A stretch of 64,000 nt of DNA, taken from the NCBI RefSeq assembly GCF_947495255.1, contig NZ_CANLYI010000001.1, positions 372,001 to 436,000 of the forward strand, written 5' to 3'. Source of the DNA: an uncultured Winogradskyella sp. (GTDB taxonomy: Bacteria; Bacteroidota; Bacteroidia; Flavobacteriales; Flavobacteriaceae). Position 1 is the first letter of the stretch, and each line of letters starts with the position of its first letter. The notes beneath the pieces are model-generated. The model saw only the letters and a list, made by a program, of their open reading frames with translations, was not told the DNA's origin and did no database searches. The position numbers and the translations under genes were made by a program. Below are positions 52,101-61,500 of this stretch, piece after piece.

Positions 52101-53566
52101 GCATTGGCGTTTTCTTGATCTACGTAATAAGTATTATTGGTTGCCACCAATTTAACATCGTGCTTTTTTGAAAACTGAATTAAAACAGGATTCACACGGT
52201 TTTCATCTTCCTGATTGTGACGCATTATCTCTAAATACAAATCGTCACCAAAAGTCTCTTTCCACCAAAGCAAAGCTTCCTCCGCTTGGTTTTCACCAAC
52301 ATTTAATACTTTACTTGGTACTTCACCATAAAGGTTTCCGGTTAAGCAGATTAAATCCTCTTTGTATTGTTCAATTAGTTTTTTATCAATTCTTGGAACA
52401 TAATAAAATCCATCTGTAAAGGCCGCAGACGATAATTTAGCCAAATTGTGATAGCCTTTTTTATTCTTAGCCATTAACACAATTTGATAACCGTTGTCTT
52501 TTCTGGTTTTGTCCGCATGGTTTTCACACACAAAAAACTCACAACCAATAATTGGTTTTATAATTTTACCTTTCTTTTCTAAGCCAGCAGCTTCAGCTTC
52601 TTTATGCTGGGCATTAACCTTTTTATTATGACCAGAAACAGCCGTTACAAAGTGAAATGCTCCCATCATATTACCATGATCTGTCATAGCAACAGCCGGC
52701 ATATTTTCTCTGGCAGCTGCAGCCACTAAATCCTTAACACTAATGGTAGATTGAAGAATGGAATATTGCGAATGGTTATGCAAATGCGCAAAATCAACCG
52801 CTTTTATTTGAGATGCAGCTTCTTCATCTACAACTATTGGTGTTGCTTGTTCTTTTTGAAGGCGTGCGTTAATCTTAGCACTTTCCTTCTTAAGATTAAT
52901 ATGTTTTAACTTAATGAGCTGAATCTCAGCAGGATTTTCTTGCCTAAAATTCTCAAAATATTCTGGCTCAACGTCTAACTGTTCTTTGGTATATTGCTTA
53001 CGTCTTATTAATTCTAAAAAACAACGTGTGGTTGCCTCAACATCGGCTGTTGCATTGTGTGCTTCAGCAAATGGTTGATTGAATAAATATTGATGTAATT
53101 CTGTTAAAGTTGGTAGTTTAAATTTTCCGTATCGTCCACCAGGCAATTGACACAAGCTTGCTGTATGTTCTGTACACGTATCTAAAACAGGTAATTCTTG
53201 AAGTGGATTATTTACGTCTTCACGCACAAATTCCGCTCCCATAATATTTAAATCAAACTTTACATTTTGTCCGACAACAAATTTTGTTTTTGATAAAGCG
53301 ATGTTGAATTTCTCTAAAACTTCAGAAAGTGGAACACCTTGCTCTTGGGCTAGTTCAGTTGAAATACCATGAATTTTTTCAGCATCATAAGGGATATTGA
53401 AACCTTCTGGTTGCACCAAATAATCTTGATGCTCTATACAATTACCCATGCCATCATGCAATTGCCAAGCAATTTGTATACATCTTGGCCAATTATCAGT
53501 ATCTGTAATTGGTGCATCCCAACGTTTTGGTAATCCTGTGGTTTCTGTATCGAATATTAAGTACAT
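49187..53566 (-). CDS. dnaE: DNA polymerase III alpha subunit with fused DnaQ-type exonuclease
   Basis: 1459 aa. Residues ~1-190 are a DEDDh 3'-5' exonuclease (FDTETTGLP, VGQNVKFDLNIM, HNATADVEATTRCF). After a linker, the PHP domain begins at ~265 (FAHLHNHSQYSILQST, TDHGNM), then palm and fingers with MPDIDIDFDDEGR, RGSAAGSVVAYCL, YRPGPMEYIPSF and YQEQVM, a HhH region, and an OB domain near ~1230 (EITFGGVVTDVQHRVS). Standard DnaE is about 1160 aa; the exonuclease fusion accounts for the extra length and is typical of flavobacteria, giving proofreading in cis. Confidence 0.95.
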   Translation of the reverse strand: MYLIFDTETTGLPKRWDAPITDTDNWPRCIQIAWQLHDGMGNCIEHQDYLVQPEGFNIPYDAEKIHGISTELAQEQGVPLSEVLEKFNIALSKTKFVVGQNVKFDLNIMGAEFVREDVNNPLQELPVLDTCTEHTASLCQLPGGRYGKFKLPTLTELHQYLFNQPFAEAHNATADVEATTRCFLELIRRKQYTKEQLDVEPEYFENFRQENPAEIQLIKLKHINLKKESAKINARLQKEQATPIVVDEEAASQIKAVDFAHLHNHSQYSILQSTISVKDLVAAAARENMPAVAMTDHGNMMGAFHFVTAVSGHNKKVNAQHKEAEAAGLEKKGKIIKPIIGCEFFVCENHADKTRKDNGYQIVLMAKNKKGYHNLAKLSSAAFTDGFYYVPRIDKKLIEQYKEDLICLTGNLYGEVPSKVLNVGENQAEEALLWWKETFGDDLYLEIMRHNQEDENRVNPVLIQFSKKHDVKLVATNNTYYVDQENANAHDILLCVKDGEKQATPIGRGRGYRYGLPNQEYYFKSSEEMKALFRDVPEAIVNIQEVVDKIEPYELARDVLLPAFDIPDEFKYEEDLADKGKRGENAFLRHLTYKGAKIRYGDITPEIEERLDFELSVIEKTGYPGYFLIVEDFIREARKMDVSVGPGRGSAAGSVVAYCLWITNIDPIKYDLLFERFLNPDRVSMPDIDIDFDDEGRSRVMDYVIEKYGANQVAQIITYGTMAAKSSIRDTARVLDLPLNEADHLAKLIPLMSKLGKIFGLSEKELAKKFRAEDLEKINELLNISDGDDLQAETLNQARILEGSVRNTGIHACGVIITPGDITNYVPVALAKDSDLYVTQFDNSVVEDAGLLKMDFLGLKTLTLIKDTVKIVKAKHDILLDPENFPLDDVKTYELFQRGETVGVFQYESPGMQKHMKNLKPTVFDDLIAMNALYRPGPMEYIPSFIARKHGDEEILYDLPEMEEYLKETYGITVYQEQVMLLSQKLADFTKGEADVLRKAMGKKQIAVLDKMKPKFIEQAGAKGLDKTKLEKIWKDWEAFASYAFNKSHSTCYAWIAYQTAYLKAHYPAEYMAAVLSNNMNDIKSITFFMEECKRMRLPVLGPDVNESFYKFSVNKDNAVRFGMGAIKGVGHGAVKTIVENRKEDGHYKSIFDLAKRIDLRAANKRAFEGLANAGGFDCWPETHRAQYFANDGDGISFLEKAVKYGAKHQENENSAQVSLFGAASDVQIAEPVVPPCEDWGTMEKLSREREVVGIYISGHPLDDFKTEMKTFCNGSIDLFNDLEAVVNKEITFGGVVTDVQHRVSKQGKGWAIFTIEDYRDSFEFRIFGEDYLKFRHFFVINSFVYVRAFVREGWVNRDTGKKGDPRIQFNSFQLLHDVMDTYAKKLSIQLNIRDLEKDKIAVLYDLIKFHEGNQTLTFVVYDNAEKIKVQMPSRKNKIKISQELLDGLKENDVMYKLN

Positions 53567-53793
53567 AAAAAAAAGCCTCTTTTAATTTCCCCAAAATGGA
53601 AAAACTGTTAATCTAAAGTATTTCAGAATATTATGCCGAATGAAATCTAATCGGCTCAAAAACAGAATCATAAAAGCTTTTGAACTACGCTTTAAATGAC
53701 CAATAATTAAGTTTTAATTCCTGAAAATCTAGCATATAAAATTACGTACAATTTGAACTTTTTTGAAATGAAGTTATAAACAATTGTAAACAA

Positions 53794-53824
53794 AAAAGCG
53801 CTATTCTATAAGAATAACGCTTTT
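53794..53824 (-). terminator. Terminator of the thrombospondin-type-3 lipoprotein gene
   Basis: AAAAGCGCTATTCT (53794-53807) pairs with AGAATAACGCTTTT (53811-53824) with one mismatch. It lies just after the stop of the gene at 53848. The rest of 53567-53793, upstream of dnaE, shows no clear -7 box. Confidence 0.75.
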
Positions 53825-53847
53825 ATAATTATTGTATTATCTATGTT

Positions 53848-55062
53848 TTATACAGGCTGTAAATAATCTGGAACACCATTACCATCTGTATCAACAGCAT
53901 CATCAGGATTACCATCTCCATTTGGATCTGCGTTTTCGTTTATAGTTAAAATAGCATCTCCATCGTCATCATTATCTAAGTAATCTACATCTAAATCACC
54001 ATCTGTATCAATTGGATTTCCGTCTGCATCAACAGCTTCAAACTGTGTTAACACACCGTCACCATCATCGTCATTATCTAAATAATTTGGTACACCATCA
54101 CCATCTGTATCGTCATCTTCTAAATCATCATTACCATTAAAATCTTCAAATACATTGGGTATACCATCGTTGTCATCATCACTACAATCTAAGGCATCAA
54201 TTTTAGCTTGAATGCTCCCATCTGTATCACCACAAATATCTATTTCATCTTGTAAAAAAAGTGCGTATTGTGCACATTTTTCATCAAAATTACCAATTGT
54301 AGCTGTTGTATACTGTGAATTTGCCTCTACCACATTTGCCGATGCATATTCACAAGGCATTGTACAATCACCACTTAATTCATCAATTTTAGCTTGAATC
54401 GTTCCATCTGGATCTCCACAATAACCACGTTGACTAATTAATGCTTCTTTATAAGTACTACAAGCCGCTGCAAAATCAGCGCTGTTAACAAAGTCTAAAC
54501 TAGAAGCAAAAGTAGCTTCATAAGCAATAAGTGCATCACTTGCCGCAATTTCAATATCGGCACATGTAAGTGGATTTGCTGGAATCTCACCAGAAACTAG
54601 AGGTACTTTATAAAAAATTCCATTTGTAAACCCAATAGAATTTAAACCGTCCTCATCAAAAGCTAAAAATCTATATGTTCCAGTAAATGTCTTATTTACT
54701 AAATCTATTTCGCTGATTATAATTTCTCCTAATTCTGGGTAAATAGAAACACTTTCATCTGGTCTGTTGTTTGTAGAAAATGTTGTACCAAATCCATCTA
54801 AATATTCAGCTTCCATAAGATCAACCTCACCTACAATAAATGTATTTTCAGAGGCCGAAGGTACTCTTAGGTTTACTGTTTCGTAATTATTAGAACCTGT
54901 AATTGTTAAGAATCCATTTGTTTCAATACTTGCTGTGAAAGATGTTGCTCTCCAAAGTTCGTTTTCGCGATCTCCCTGAAAAGCGGGTGAATTAAATTGT
55001 ACTTCATCACCACAACTAAATACGGTTAAAAAAACAAGAGATAAGAGGATTAGTTTCTTCAT
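53848..55062 (-). CDS. Calcium-binding thrombospondin-type-3-repeat lipoprotein
   Basis: 404 aa. Lipoprotein signal with Cys at residue ~17 (VFLTVFSC). Residues ~25-150 form a beta domain (SLFSTN-type strands, [15 protein letters not shown]), and two related Cys-containing units follow at ~165-235 and ~236-295 ([17 protein letters not shown] and [17 protein letters not shown]). Residues ~295-404 are Asp-rich TSP3 calcium repeats ([29 protein letters not shown]). An outer-membrane calcium-binding surface protein, likely adhesive or structural. Single gene. Confidence 0.85.
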   Translation of the reverse strand: MKKLILLSLVFLTVFSCGDEVQFNSPAFQGDRENELWRATSFTASIETNGFLTITGSNNYETVNLRVPSASENTFIVGEVDLMEAEYLDGFGTTFSTNNRPDESVSIYPELGEIIISEIDLVNKTFTGTYRFLAFDEDGLNSIGFTNGIFYKVPLVSGEIPANPLTCADIEIAASDALIAYEATFASSLDFVNSADFAAACSTYKEALISQRGYCGDPDGTIQAKIDELSGDCTMPCEYASANVVEANSQYTTATIGNFDEKCAQYALFLQDEIDICGDTDGSIQAKIDALDCSDDDNDGIPNVFEDFNGNDDLEDDDTDGDGVPNYLDNDDDGDGVLTQFEAVDADGNPIDTDGDLDVDYLDNDDDGDAILTINENADPNGDGNPDDAVDTDGNGVPDYLQPV

Positions 55063-55202
55063 GTGTTAATTGGTCTTTTATCTTTGCCTCAAATATAACG
55101 AAACAAGAATCCCAAAAGTATAATAATTTTTTATATAGAGCATAACTTGGATTTTTCTTTTAGTTAAAAAGATGTTCTTTTAGTTAAAGTGTACATAATA
55201 TA

Positions 55203-55231
55203 TTGTGTTTTCGAAAATTATAGTATCTTTG
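55203..55231 (+). promoter_or_regulatory. Promoter of rpsP-rimM-trmN6
   Basis: A -33-like TTG at 55203-55205 and -7 box TATCTTTG at 55224-55231 (8/8), 18 bp apart, followed by GCGCCC as the probable start region. The 46-bp leader to the rpsP ATG includes AGAGGTCGAGAACCTC, a short hairpin. Confidence 0.75.
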
Positions 55232-55277
55232 CGCCCTCATTAATAACAGAGGTCGAGAACCTCACTAATTAATTATT

Positions 55278-55772
55278 ATGCCTGTAAAAATTAGATTACA
55301 AAGACACGGTAAAAAAGGAAAACCTTATTACTGGATCGTAGCAGCGGATTCACGCTCTAAAAGAGATGGTAAATACCTAGAGAAATTAGGTGCTTACAAT
55401 CCTAACACAAATCCTGCAACTATTGAATTAAACGTTGATGGTGCTGTAACATGGTTACAAAATGGTGCACAACCAACTGACACAGCAAAAGCAATTTTAT
55501 CTTATAAAGGTGCTATGCTTAAAAATCATTTAGCTGGTGGTGTTAGAAAAGGTGCTTTAACTGAAGAGCAAGCAGAAACAAAGTTTAATGCTTGGTTAGA
55601 AGAAAAAACAGCTAAAATCGCAGCTAAAACTGACGGTTTATCTAAAGCTGATGCAGACGCGAGAGCTAAAGCATTAGACGCAGAGAAAGTAGTAAACGAA
55701 GCTCGTATTGCAGCAGCAGCTCCTGTTGTTGAAGAAGTAGCTGAAGAAACTGCTTCTAACGAAGAAGAATAA
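55278..55772 (+). CDS. rpsP: 30S ribosomal protein S16
   Basis: 164 aa. Residues 1-80 are the S16 core (KIRLQRHGKKGKPYYWIVAADSR split by domain, KYLEKLGAYNP, WLQNGAQPTDTAKAIL). Residues ~100-164 are an Ala/Glu/Lys-rich helical tail ending EEVAEETASNEEE, as in other flavobacteria (E. coli S16 is 82 aa). Binds 16S rRNA in the 30S body. First gene of a group with rimM, whose product works on the same assembly stage. Confidence 0.96.
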   Translation: MPVKIRLQRHGKKGKPYYWIVAADSRSKRDGKYLEKLGAYNPNTNPATIELNVDGAVTWLQNGAQPTDTAKAILSYKGAMLKNHLAGGVRKGALTEEQAETKFNAWLEEKTAKIAAKTDGLSKADADARAKALDAEKVVNEARIAAAAPVVEEVAEETASNEEE

Positions 55773-55794
55773 AAAAATTATTTTTTATACTTTT

Positions 55795-55825
55795 AAACCC
55801 AGACTACTATAGTCTGGGTTTTTTA
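55795..55825 (+). terminator. Terminator (or attenuator) between rpsP and rimM
   Basis: AAACCCAGACTA (55795-55806) pairs perfectly with TAGTCTGGGTTT (55810-55821), then a T-run. No separate rimM promoter is obvious, so partial read-through is likely. Confidence 0.85.
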
Positions 55826-55836
55826 TTTGATTTTTT

Positions 55837-56367
55837 ATGAAAAAAGAAGATTGTTTTTATTTAGGTAAAATTGTATCAAAGTACAGTTTTAAAGGAGAAC
55901 TTTTAGTAAAGTTAGATACTGACGAACCCGATTTGTACGACAATTTAGATGCTATATTTATAGACCTAAAAGGTAATATGGTACCATTCTTTGTAGAATC
56001 TTCGCAACTACACAAATCTAATTTACTACGTTTAAAGTTTGAGGAAGTAGACACAGAAGCTGATGCTGATGCTTTAATGAAAACAGACTTATACTTACCT
56101 CTTAATTTACTCCCTAAACTTGAAGGCAATAAATTTTATTTCCATGAAGTAATTGGTTTTACGATAAAAGATACAAACCATGGTGACGTCGGAATTTTAA
56201 AAGGAATTAATGATACTACAGCACAATCTTTATTTGAAATTGATAAAGATGGTATTGAAATCTTGATTCCGATGAATGATGAGTTTATAGTTAAAGTGGA
56301 TCGAGAAAACAAAACCATTGAAGTTAGCACGCCAGAAGGCTTGATTGATTTGTATCTTGAAGAATAA
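55837..56367 (+). CDS. rimM: 16S rRNA maturation factor RimM
   Basis: 176 aa. N-terminal RimM domain (~5-85; YLGKIVSKYSFKGELLVKLDTDEP, IFIDLKGNMVPFF) and C-terminal PRC-barrel (~95-176; YFHEVIGFTIKD, LIPMNDEFIVKVDRENKTIEV). It assists assembly of the 30S head. Its stop codon overlaps the ATG of the methyltransferase gene by one base. Confidence 0.95.
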   Translation: MKKEDCFYLGKIVSKYSFKGELLVKLDTDEPDLYDNLDAIFIDLKGNMVPFFVESSQLHKSNLLRLKFEEVDTEADADALMKTDLYLPLNLLPKLEGNKFYFHEVIGFTIKDTNHGDVGILKGINDTTAQSLFEIDKDGIEILIPMNDEFIVKVDRENKTIEVSTPEGLIDLYLEE

Positions 56368-57083
56368 TGAGTTCACTCCCATTTAAATTTAAAGAATTCT
56401 CAGTGAACCAAGATCAATGCGCTATGAAAATTGGCACAGATGGTGTTTTACTTGGTGCATGGACTTCTGTAGAACAGAATCCATTTTCGGTATTAGATAT
56501 TGGATCAGGAACAGGTGTTTTATCCTTAATGATTGCTCAAAGAAGTTTTGCTGAAAATATTGAGGCTTTAGAAATTGATGCGGATGCTTTTGAGCAATGC
56601 GCTGAGAATTTTGAAAACTCGCCCTGGGCAGATCGCCTATTTTGCTATCATGCGTCTTTATTAGAATTTGTAGAAGAGGTTGATGATAAATTTGACCTTA
56701 TTATTTGTAATCCACCTTTTTATTCCGAAGACTATAAAACTGAAAATAAATCGAGAGATTTAGCACGTTTTAATGATGCTATGCCTTTTGAACATTTAAT
56801 TTTTGCTGTTGCTAATCTACTCTCTAAAGATGGTTTGTTTTCTGTTGTAATTCCTGTTAAGGAAGAACGTGATTTTATTGAATTGGCTTCTGAGTCTGGT
56901 TTATTTCCTAATCGGATACTTCATGTTAAAGGAAACCTTGATTCAGAAATTAAAAGAAGTTTATTAGAATTCTCGTTTACAAAAAGCAAAACTAAAACGT
57001 CTCAATTAGTTATAGAAACTGCTCGTCACCAATATACAGAAGCGTACATTCAATTGACCAAAGATTTTTATCTGAAAATGTAA
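56367..57083 (+). CDS. trmN6: tRNA1(Val) (adenine37-N6)-methyltransferase
   Basis: 238 aa. Class I SAM-dependent methyltransferase: VLDIGSGTGVLSLMIAQR (SAM site), the NPPFYSED catalytic motif (NPPY type) and the C-terminal LEFSFTKSKTKTSQLVIE. Start FKFKEFSVNQDQCAMKIGTDGVLLGAW matches the TrmN6/YfiC family when read in two blocks. It modifies A37 of tRNA-Val. Translationally coupled to rimM. Confidence 0.9.
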   Translation: MSSLPFKFKEFSVNQDQCAMKIGTDGVLLGAWTSVEQNPFSVLDIGSGTGVLSLMIAQRSFAENIEALEIDADAFEQCAENFENSPWADRLFCYHASLLEFVEEVDDKFDLIICNPPFYSEDYKTENKSRDLARFNDAMPFEHLIFAVANLLSKDGLFSVVIPVKEERDFIELASESGLFPNRILHVKGNLDSEIKRSLLEFSFTKSKTKTSQLVIETARHQYTEAYIQLTKDFYLKM

Positions 57084-57091
57084 ATCTATTG

Positions 57092-57122
57092 TTGGGCAAT
57101 GCTATCGTTTTCGTTACTTTTG
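57092..57122 (+). promoter_or_regulatory. Promoter of the acyl-CoA dehydrogenase
   Basis: TTG at 57092-57094 and -7 box TACTTTTG at 57115-57122 (8/8), 20 bp apart. Leader of about 65 nt to the ATG. Confidence 0.65.
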
Positions 57123-57194
57123 TTAAACTTATAAAATAACACCTTCTATTTTGATAATTTCTCAGAATTAGAAGTTATAAATAACAAAATTAGA

Positions 57195-58373
57195 ATGAAA
57201 CCAGATTTATTCGAAGCACCAGATTATTATAATCTTGATGAATTACTTACAGAAGAGCACAAGTTAGTGCGCGATGCTGCAAGAGAATGGGTAAAACGTG
57301 ATGTCTCACCTATTATAGAGGAATATGCTCAAAAAGCTGAATTCCCAAAACAAATTGTAAAAGGCTTAGCTGATATAGGTGCTTTTGGACCTTACATTCC
57401 AGAAGAATATGGAGGTGCAGGCTTAGACCAAATTTCTTATGGTTTAATAATGCAAGAAATTGAACGTGGTGATTCAGGTGTTCGTAGTACAGCGTCTGTT
57501 CAGTCGTCTTTAGTAATGTATCCCATTTGGAAATACGGAAACGAAGAGCAACGCCGAAAATACTTACCAAAATTAGCATCAGGTGAATGGATTGGTTCTT
57601 TTGGATTAACAGAACCAGATCATGGTTCTAATCCTGGAGGTATGACAACCAACTTTAAAGATATGGGTGACCATTATCTTTTAAATGGAGCTAAAATGTG
57701 GATTAGTAATTCACCATTTTGTGATGTTGCTGTAGTTTGGGCTAAAAATGAAGAAGGACGAATTCATGGTTTAGTTGTAGAACGTGGTATGGAAGGTTTT
57801 TCTACACCAGAAACACATAATAAATGGTCCCTTAGAGCTTCTGCTACTGGTGAACTTATTTTTGATAATGTAAAAGTCCCTAAAGAGAACTTATTACCAA
57901 ACAAATCTGGATTAGGAGCACCATTAGGATGTTTAGATTCAGCACGTTTTGGTATTGCTTGGGGAGCAATTGGTGCAGCAATGGATTGTTACGATACCGC
58001 TTTACGTTATAGTAAAGAACGCATGCAATTTGGCAAGCCAATTGGACAATTTCAACTACAACAAAAGAAATTAGCTGAAATGATTACCGAAATCACTAAA
58101 GCTCAATTATTAGCGTGGAGACTTGGTGTAATGAGAGAAGCAGGTACTGCAACCTCAGCACAAATTTCTATGGCAAAACGTAATAATGTTGAAATGGCAA
58201 TTAACATTGCACGAGAAGCAAGACAGATGCTTGGTGGTATGGGAATTTCTGGTGAATATTCTATTATGCGTCATTCAATGAACCTCGAAAGTGTTATTAC
58301 TTATGAAGGTACACATGATATTCATTTACTTATAACAGGATTGGATATCACTGGATTAAATGCCTTTAAATAA
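57195..58373 (+). CDS. gcdH: Glutaryl-CoA dehydrogenase-type acyl-CoA dehydrogenase
   Basis: 392 aa. Acyl-CoA dehydrogenase fold with FGLTEPDHGSNP (FAD/substrate loop), WISNSPFCDVAVVWAK, RFGIAWGAIGAAMDCYDTAL, QMLGGMGISGEYSIMRH and the catalytic Glu in ITYEGTHDIH. The ITYEGTHDIHxLI ending and SVQSSLVMYPI are typical of glutaryl-CoA dehydrogenase (lysine/tryptophan degradation). Single-gene unit with promoter and terminator. Confidence 0.88.
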   Translation: MKPDLFEAPDYYNLDELLTEEHKLVRDAAREWVKRDVSPIIEEYAQKAEFPKQIVKGLADIGAFGPYIPEEYGGAGLDQISYGLIMQEIERGDSGVRSTASVQSSLVMYPIWKYGNEEQRRKYLPKLASGEWIGSFGLTEPDHGSNPGGMTTNFKDMGDHYLLNGAKMWISNSPFCDVAVVWAKNEEGRIHGLVVERGMEGFSTPETHNKWSLRASATGELIFDNVKVPKENLLPNKSGLGAPLGCLDSARFGIAWGAIGAAMDCYDTALRYSKERMQFGKPIGQFQLQQKKLAEMITEITKAQLLAWRLGVMREAGTATSAQISMAKRNNVEMAINIAREARQMLGGMGISGEYSIMRHSMNLESVITYEGTHDIHLLITGLDITGLNAFK

Positions 58374-58386
58374 GAATAAAACTCAT

Positions 58387-58430
58387 AAATTATAAAGGCT
58401 TAAAACTTCAAATTAAGCCTTTATAATTTT
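58387..58430 (+). terminator. Intrinsic terminator of the acyl-CoA dehydrogenase
   Basis: AAATTATAAAGGCTT (58387-58401) and AAGCCTTTATAATTT (58415-58429) form a perfect 15-bp stem, followed by T-rich DNA. Confidence 0.88.
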
Positions 58431-58472
58431 CATAAACTGATATTTGACAGCTTTTTTAATTCCGCTGAAGCC

Positions 58473-58480
58473 TAAATTTG
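58473..58480 (+). promoter_or_regulatory. -7 box (TAAATTTG) of the PPi-PEPCK gene
   Basis: 8/8 match, 45 bp before the ATG. No well-spaced -33 element is clear. Confidence 0.55.
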
Positions 58481-58524
58481 CATTGAATAAAATTACAAGT
58501 AAAATTCAATAGCAGATATTTAGT

Positions 58525-61500
58525 ATGGAAGACACAAGACAGGAGCTCATTCAATTCATCAATTTACAATTAGCCTCAATAGGACAACCAACATACAAAG
58601 ACACAGAAGGTAACAAAGAAAAATTCTGTGATCCTAAATTCGAGGTATTATCACAAGGATTAATAAGAAGTTTACGAGAAAAATCGAGACTTTTAGCAAG
58701 CCATCTTTGTCCTGCTGATTCTAGAATTCAAAATTTTATAGACGATTACCTAAAGGATGTTTCAATCGACAAATCGTTTGTACTTCCTAATAATACATTA
58801 ATTCTATCTAGAAAAGGACAAGCTAGAGAAGCAAGTTTACCACCAGATGGTACTTCCTTTGAAAGCGATTTAATTACATCAAAACGCATTAAGCAAGGTA
58901 TTTTAAATAACCCTTTACACGATAAAAGAACAACAAAAGGAACGTTTCATATCGTAGAAGGTTCATTACCTGTTCCTTTAGATAAACAAGAGGTTCCTAA
59001 AGTCGTTTTAGCACATTTTTTACATGCTGCTTTTAACCCATCTAAGGACTTAAAAACACTTCCTTTTACATCAAACCAAGACGCTAAAGCAGAAACTATG
59101 GTTTCAATGCTACTTAGACCTGTGGTTTCGCCAGAAGTGAAAGGTGTTATTGCGCAAAAATCATTAGAAGTTCGCTTTTTTGCACCAGGTACTTTAGTTA
59201 GTAATTTAGATTTTGTTGAATCTATTTTTGGCAACGCAGGCGACCCAAACCTAGCACATAATGATGCTGCGTTAGACCCAGAACATTGGACAGGTCATAC
59301 AGGCTGTATCGTTCTTGCACCTCAATTATTAAAATTAAAAAAGAAAGAGGTAGGTCTTCCTCATTTTGATGATGCTACAGACCGTCAGAAAAAAGATGGC
59401 ATGTGCTGGACAGAAGAACATGAACTTTATAATGAAGGTGGTGCATTTAAAATTACCTGTAGAGATGAAAGAGGTGTTGTAATAACATTAATTGCAGACA
59501 ACTATTTTGGCTATTCTAAAAAAGAAATAAAAACGCAAATCAGTTATTCTGCCAACTTATTTGGCTTAGCTGAAGAAGAACATGCAGGTGGAGCGATTGC
59601 ATATGCTCGACGTGTTATGGGTGAAACTGTAGACAGTACTGATTATGCTAAATATTACGGATTAGACCATACTTTTGAAGGTGTTAAAAACCTAATTGCA
59701 GATAGAATTGAGCTTAAACCAGAAAATTATGCAGTAGATAAAAAATATCCTAACATTGTATATATTCCTGAGTCTTCATATTTCAACACGGCTACTAATA
59801 GCATCACATGGAATTATAAAGGTAAGGAACAAAAATTGACGTTATCGCCTTTTAAAACCTATATACATCCATCTGGAAATAAATTAAGATTAGAAAAACA
59901 TAAGTCTATTGATTTATGGCGTATGATAGAGACCTATCCCGAAGGTGTTTTTTGTCATAAACCTTGTACAGTTTCTGGAGGTGGAAAATCAGAGATTTCT
60001 AAATCAATGCAAAACGCCATTACTTATAGCCCGTTTAACATTCATAATATTGATGAGGACTTTAAGAAGGCCGATGAAATTATTGAGTTCAACTACTCAA
60101 CGAGATGGAAAGTTAAAGATCCAAATAGGCCAATATCAAGATCATTTTTAAGTGAAAAAAGAACACTAGGTTCTGTTGTTAAATTATTGACACCAAATGA
60201 TGAAAACTCAGATGAATTCAATGAATTTTTAAATAACATTCCTGTACACATTCGATCATTAGTATTATTTGTAAAACGTTTGTTTAGACAAGCTCATGGT
60301 GCTAACCTTAACTGGAAAGACATGATGTCTGTAGAATATATTAATGGTGCAAAAGGCACATCTTTAATTTACAATCATACACCAGTTGTTGGTAGTTATG
60401 TGCGTATAGGATTTAATGAAGATGGTAATTGGATGCTTAACAAATTACGTTCAGATTTTTCTGCAAGTGAAAAAATTCAAACTGAGGACGACATAACAGC
60501 TTCAATAACACTACCACAAGAGCAGTTTAAAAACTTAAACCCAGAATATACCAACAAGAGTGTAAAAGTCTTAACCAATTGCGAAGCACATTTATTTCAA
60601 AGACCAGATGAAGCGATTGTAAGAGGTTATGATAAACTTGCCGAATTAGATATTATTACTGATGGCAGATTCTTAACAAATTATGAAATGTTATCTAAAA
60701 AAGATGCTATTGCCATCTATGAGGATACCATCAATTACGATAAGTACACACAACCCGTAAAAGATTTTATAAAAGAAATCATTGATTCTGATGATGAGGA
60801 CATACAATTTGTTCTACCATCTCACCCAAGAATTGTAGATGGAGAACCAACAAAAAACCCACGTTATTTAGAGCCTAATAAGTTTTATAACGAAACTGAA
60901 GCGACTTATATCTCAGATATTGGTGTTCGTTTATGTAGAAGAATTAAACCAGAAGACCCAGTAATTCATGTTGTAAATGCAGTTTTACCAGGTAGAAGAA
61001 ATAATCCTGCAGATAGAGAAGCTGGCATTAGACCATTAGCGGTTTACAACCCAATTCATTATCAGGAAACTCCTGAATTATTTATGGACTTCATTTGTAG
61101 TTTAACTGGTAAATCGCCTTCAACTACAGGTGCAGGATCAGAAGGTGCTTTAACTAAAGCTCCATTCAATATGTTGACACCAACAACAGATTTAAACAAC
61201 GCTTTACTATCTCATATCTTAACTGAATCTAATGGTTTTAGTACGGCTGCAGGTTATGTTGGTGCAGAAAATAAGATTGATCATGATGTTAGTTTATTAA
61301 TCCCTGAGATTTGGGCAAGAATGGCACCAGAAGACAGAGATCCTAAAAACTTAATTGCCAACGGATCTTTAGAAAAACTTGAAGATTTTGAACATAATGG
61401 TGAAAAAATATTAGCTAGTCGTTTAGGGTACAGAATTACTAAACAATTCTCTTTACTATGCCTTAATAGATTGTTTGATGAGCCAACAGCTGTATTTAAT

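Noticed and set aside
58947..59234. 95-codon antisense ORF in the PPi-PEPCK gene, and similar antisense ORFs within dnaE, FIST and the PAS kinase
   Set aside because: Composition and position mirror the sense codons; no start signal, family or promoter supports them.
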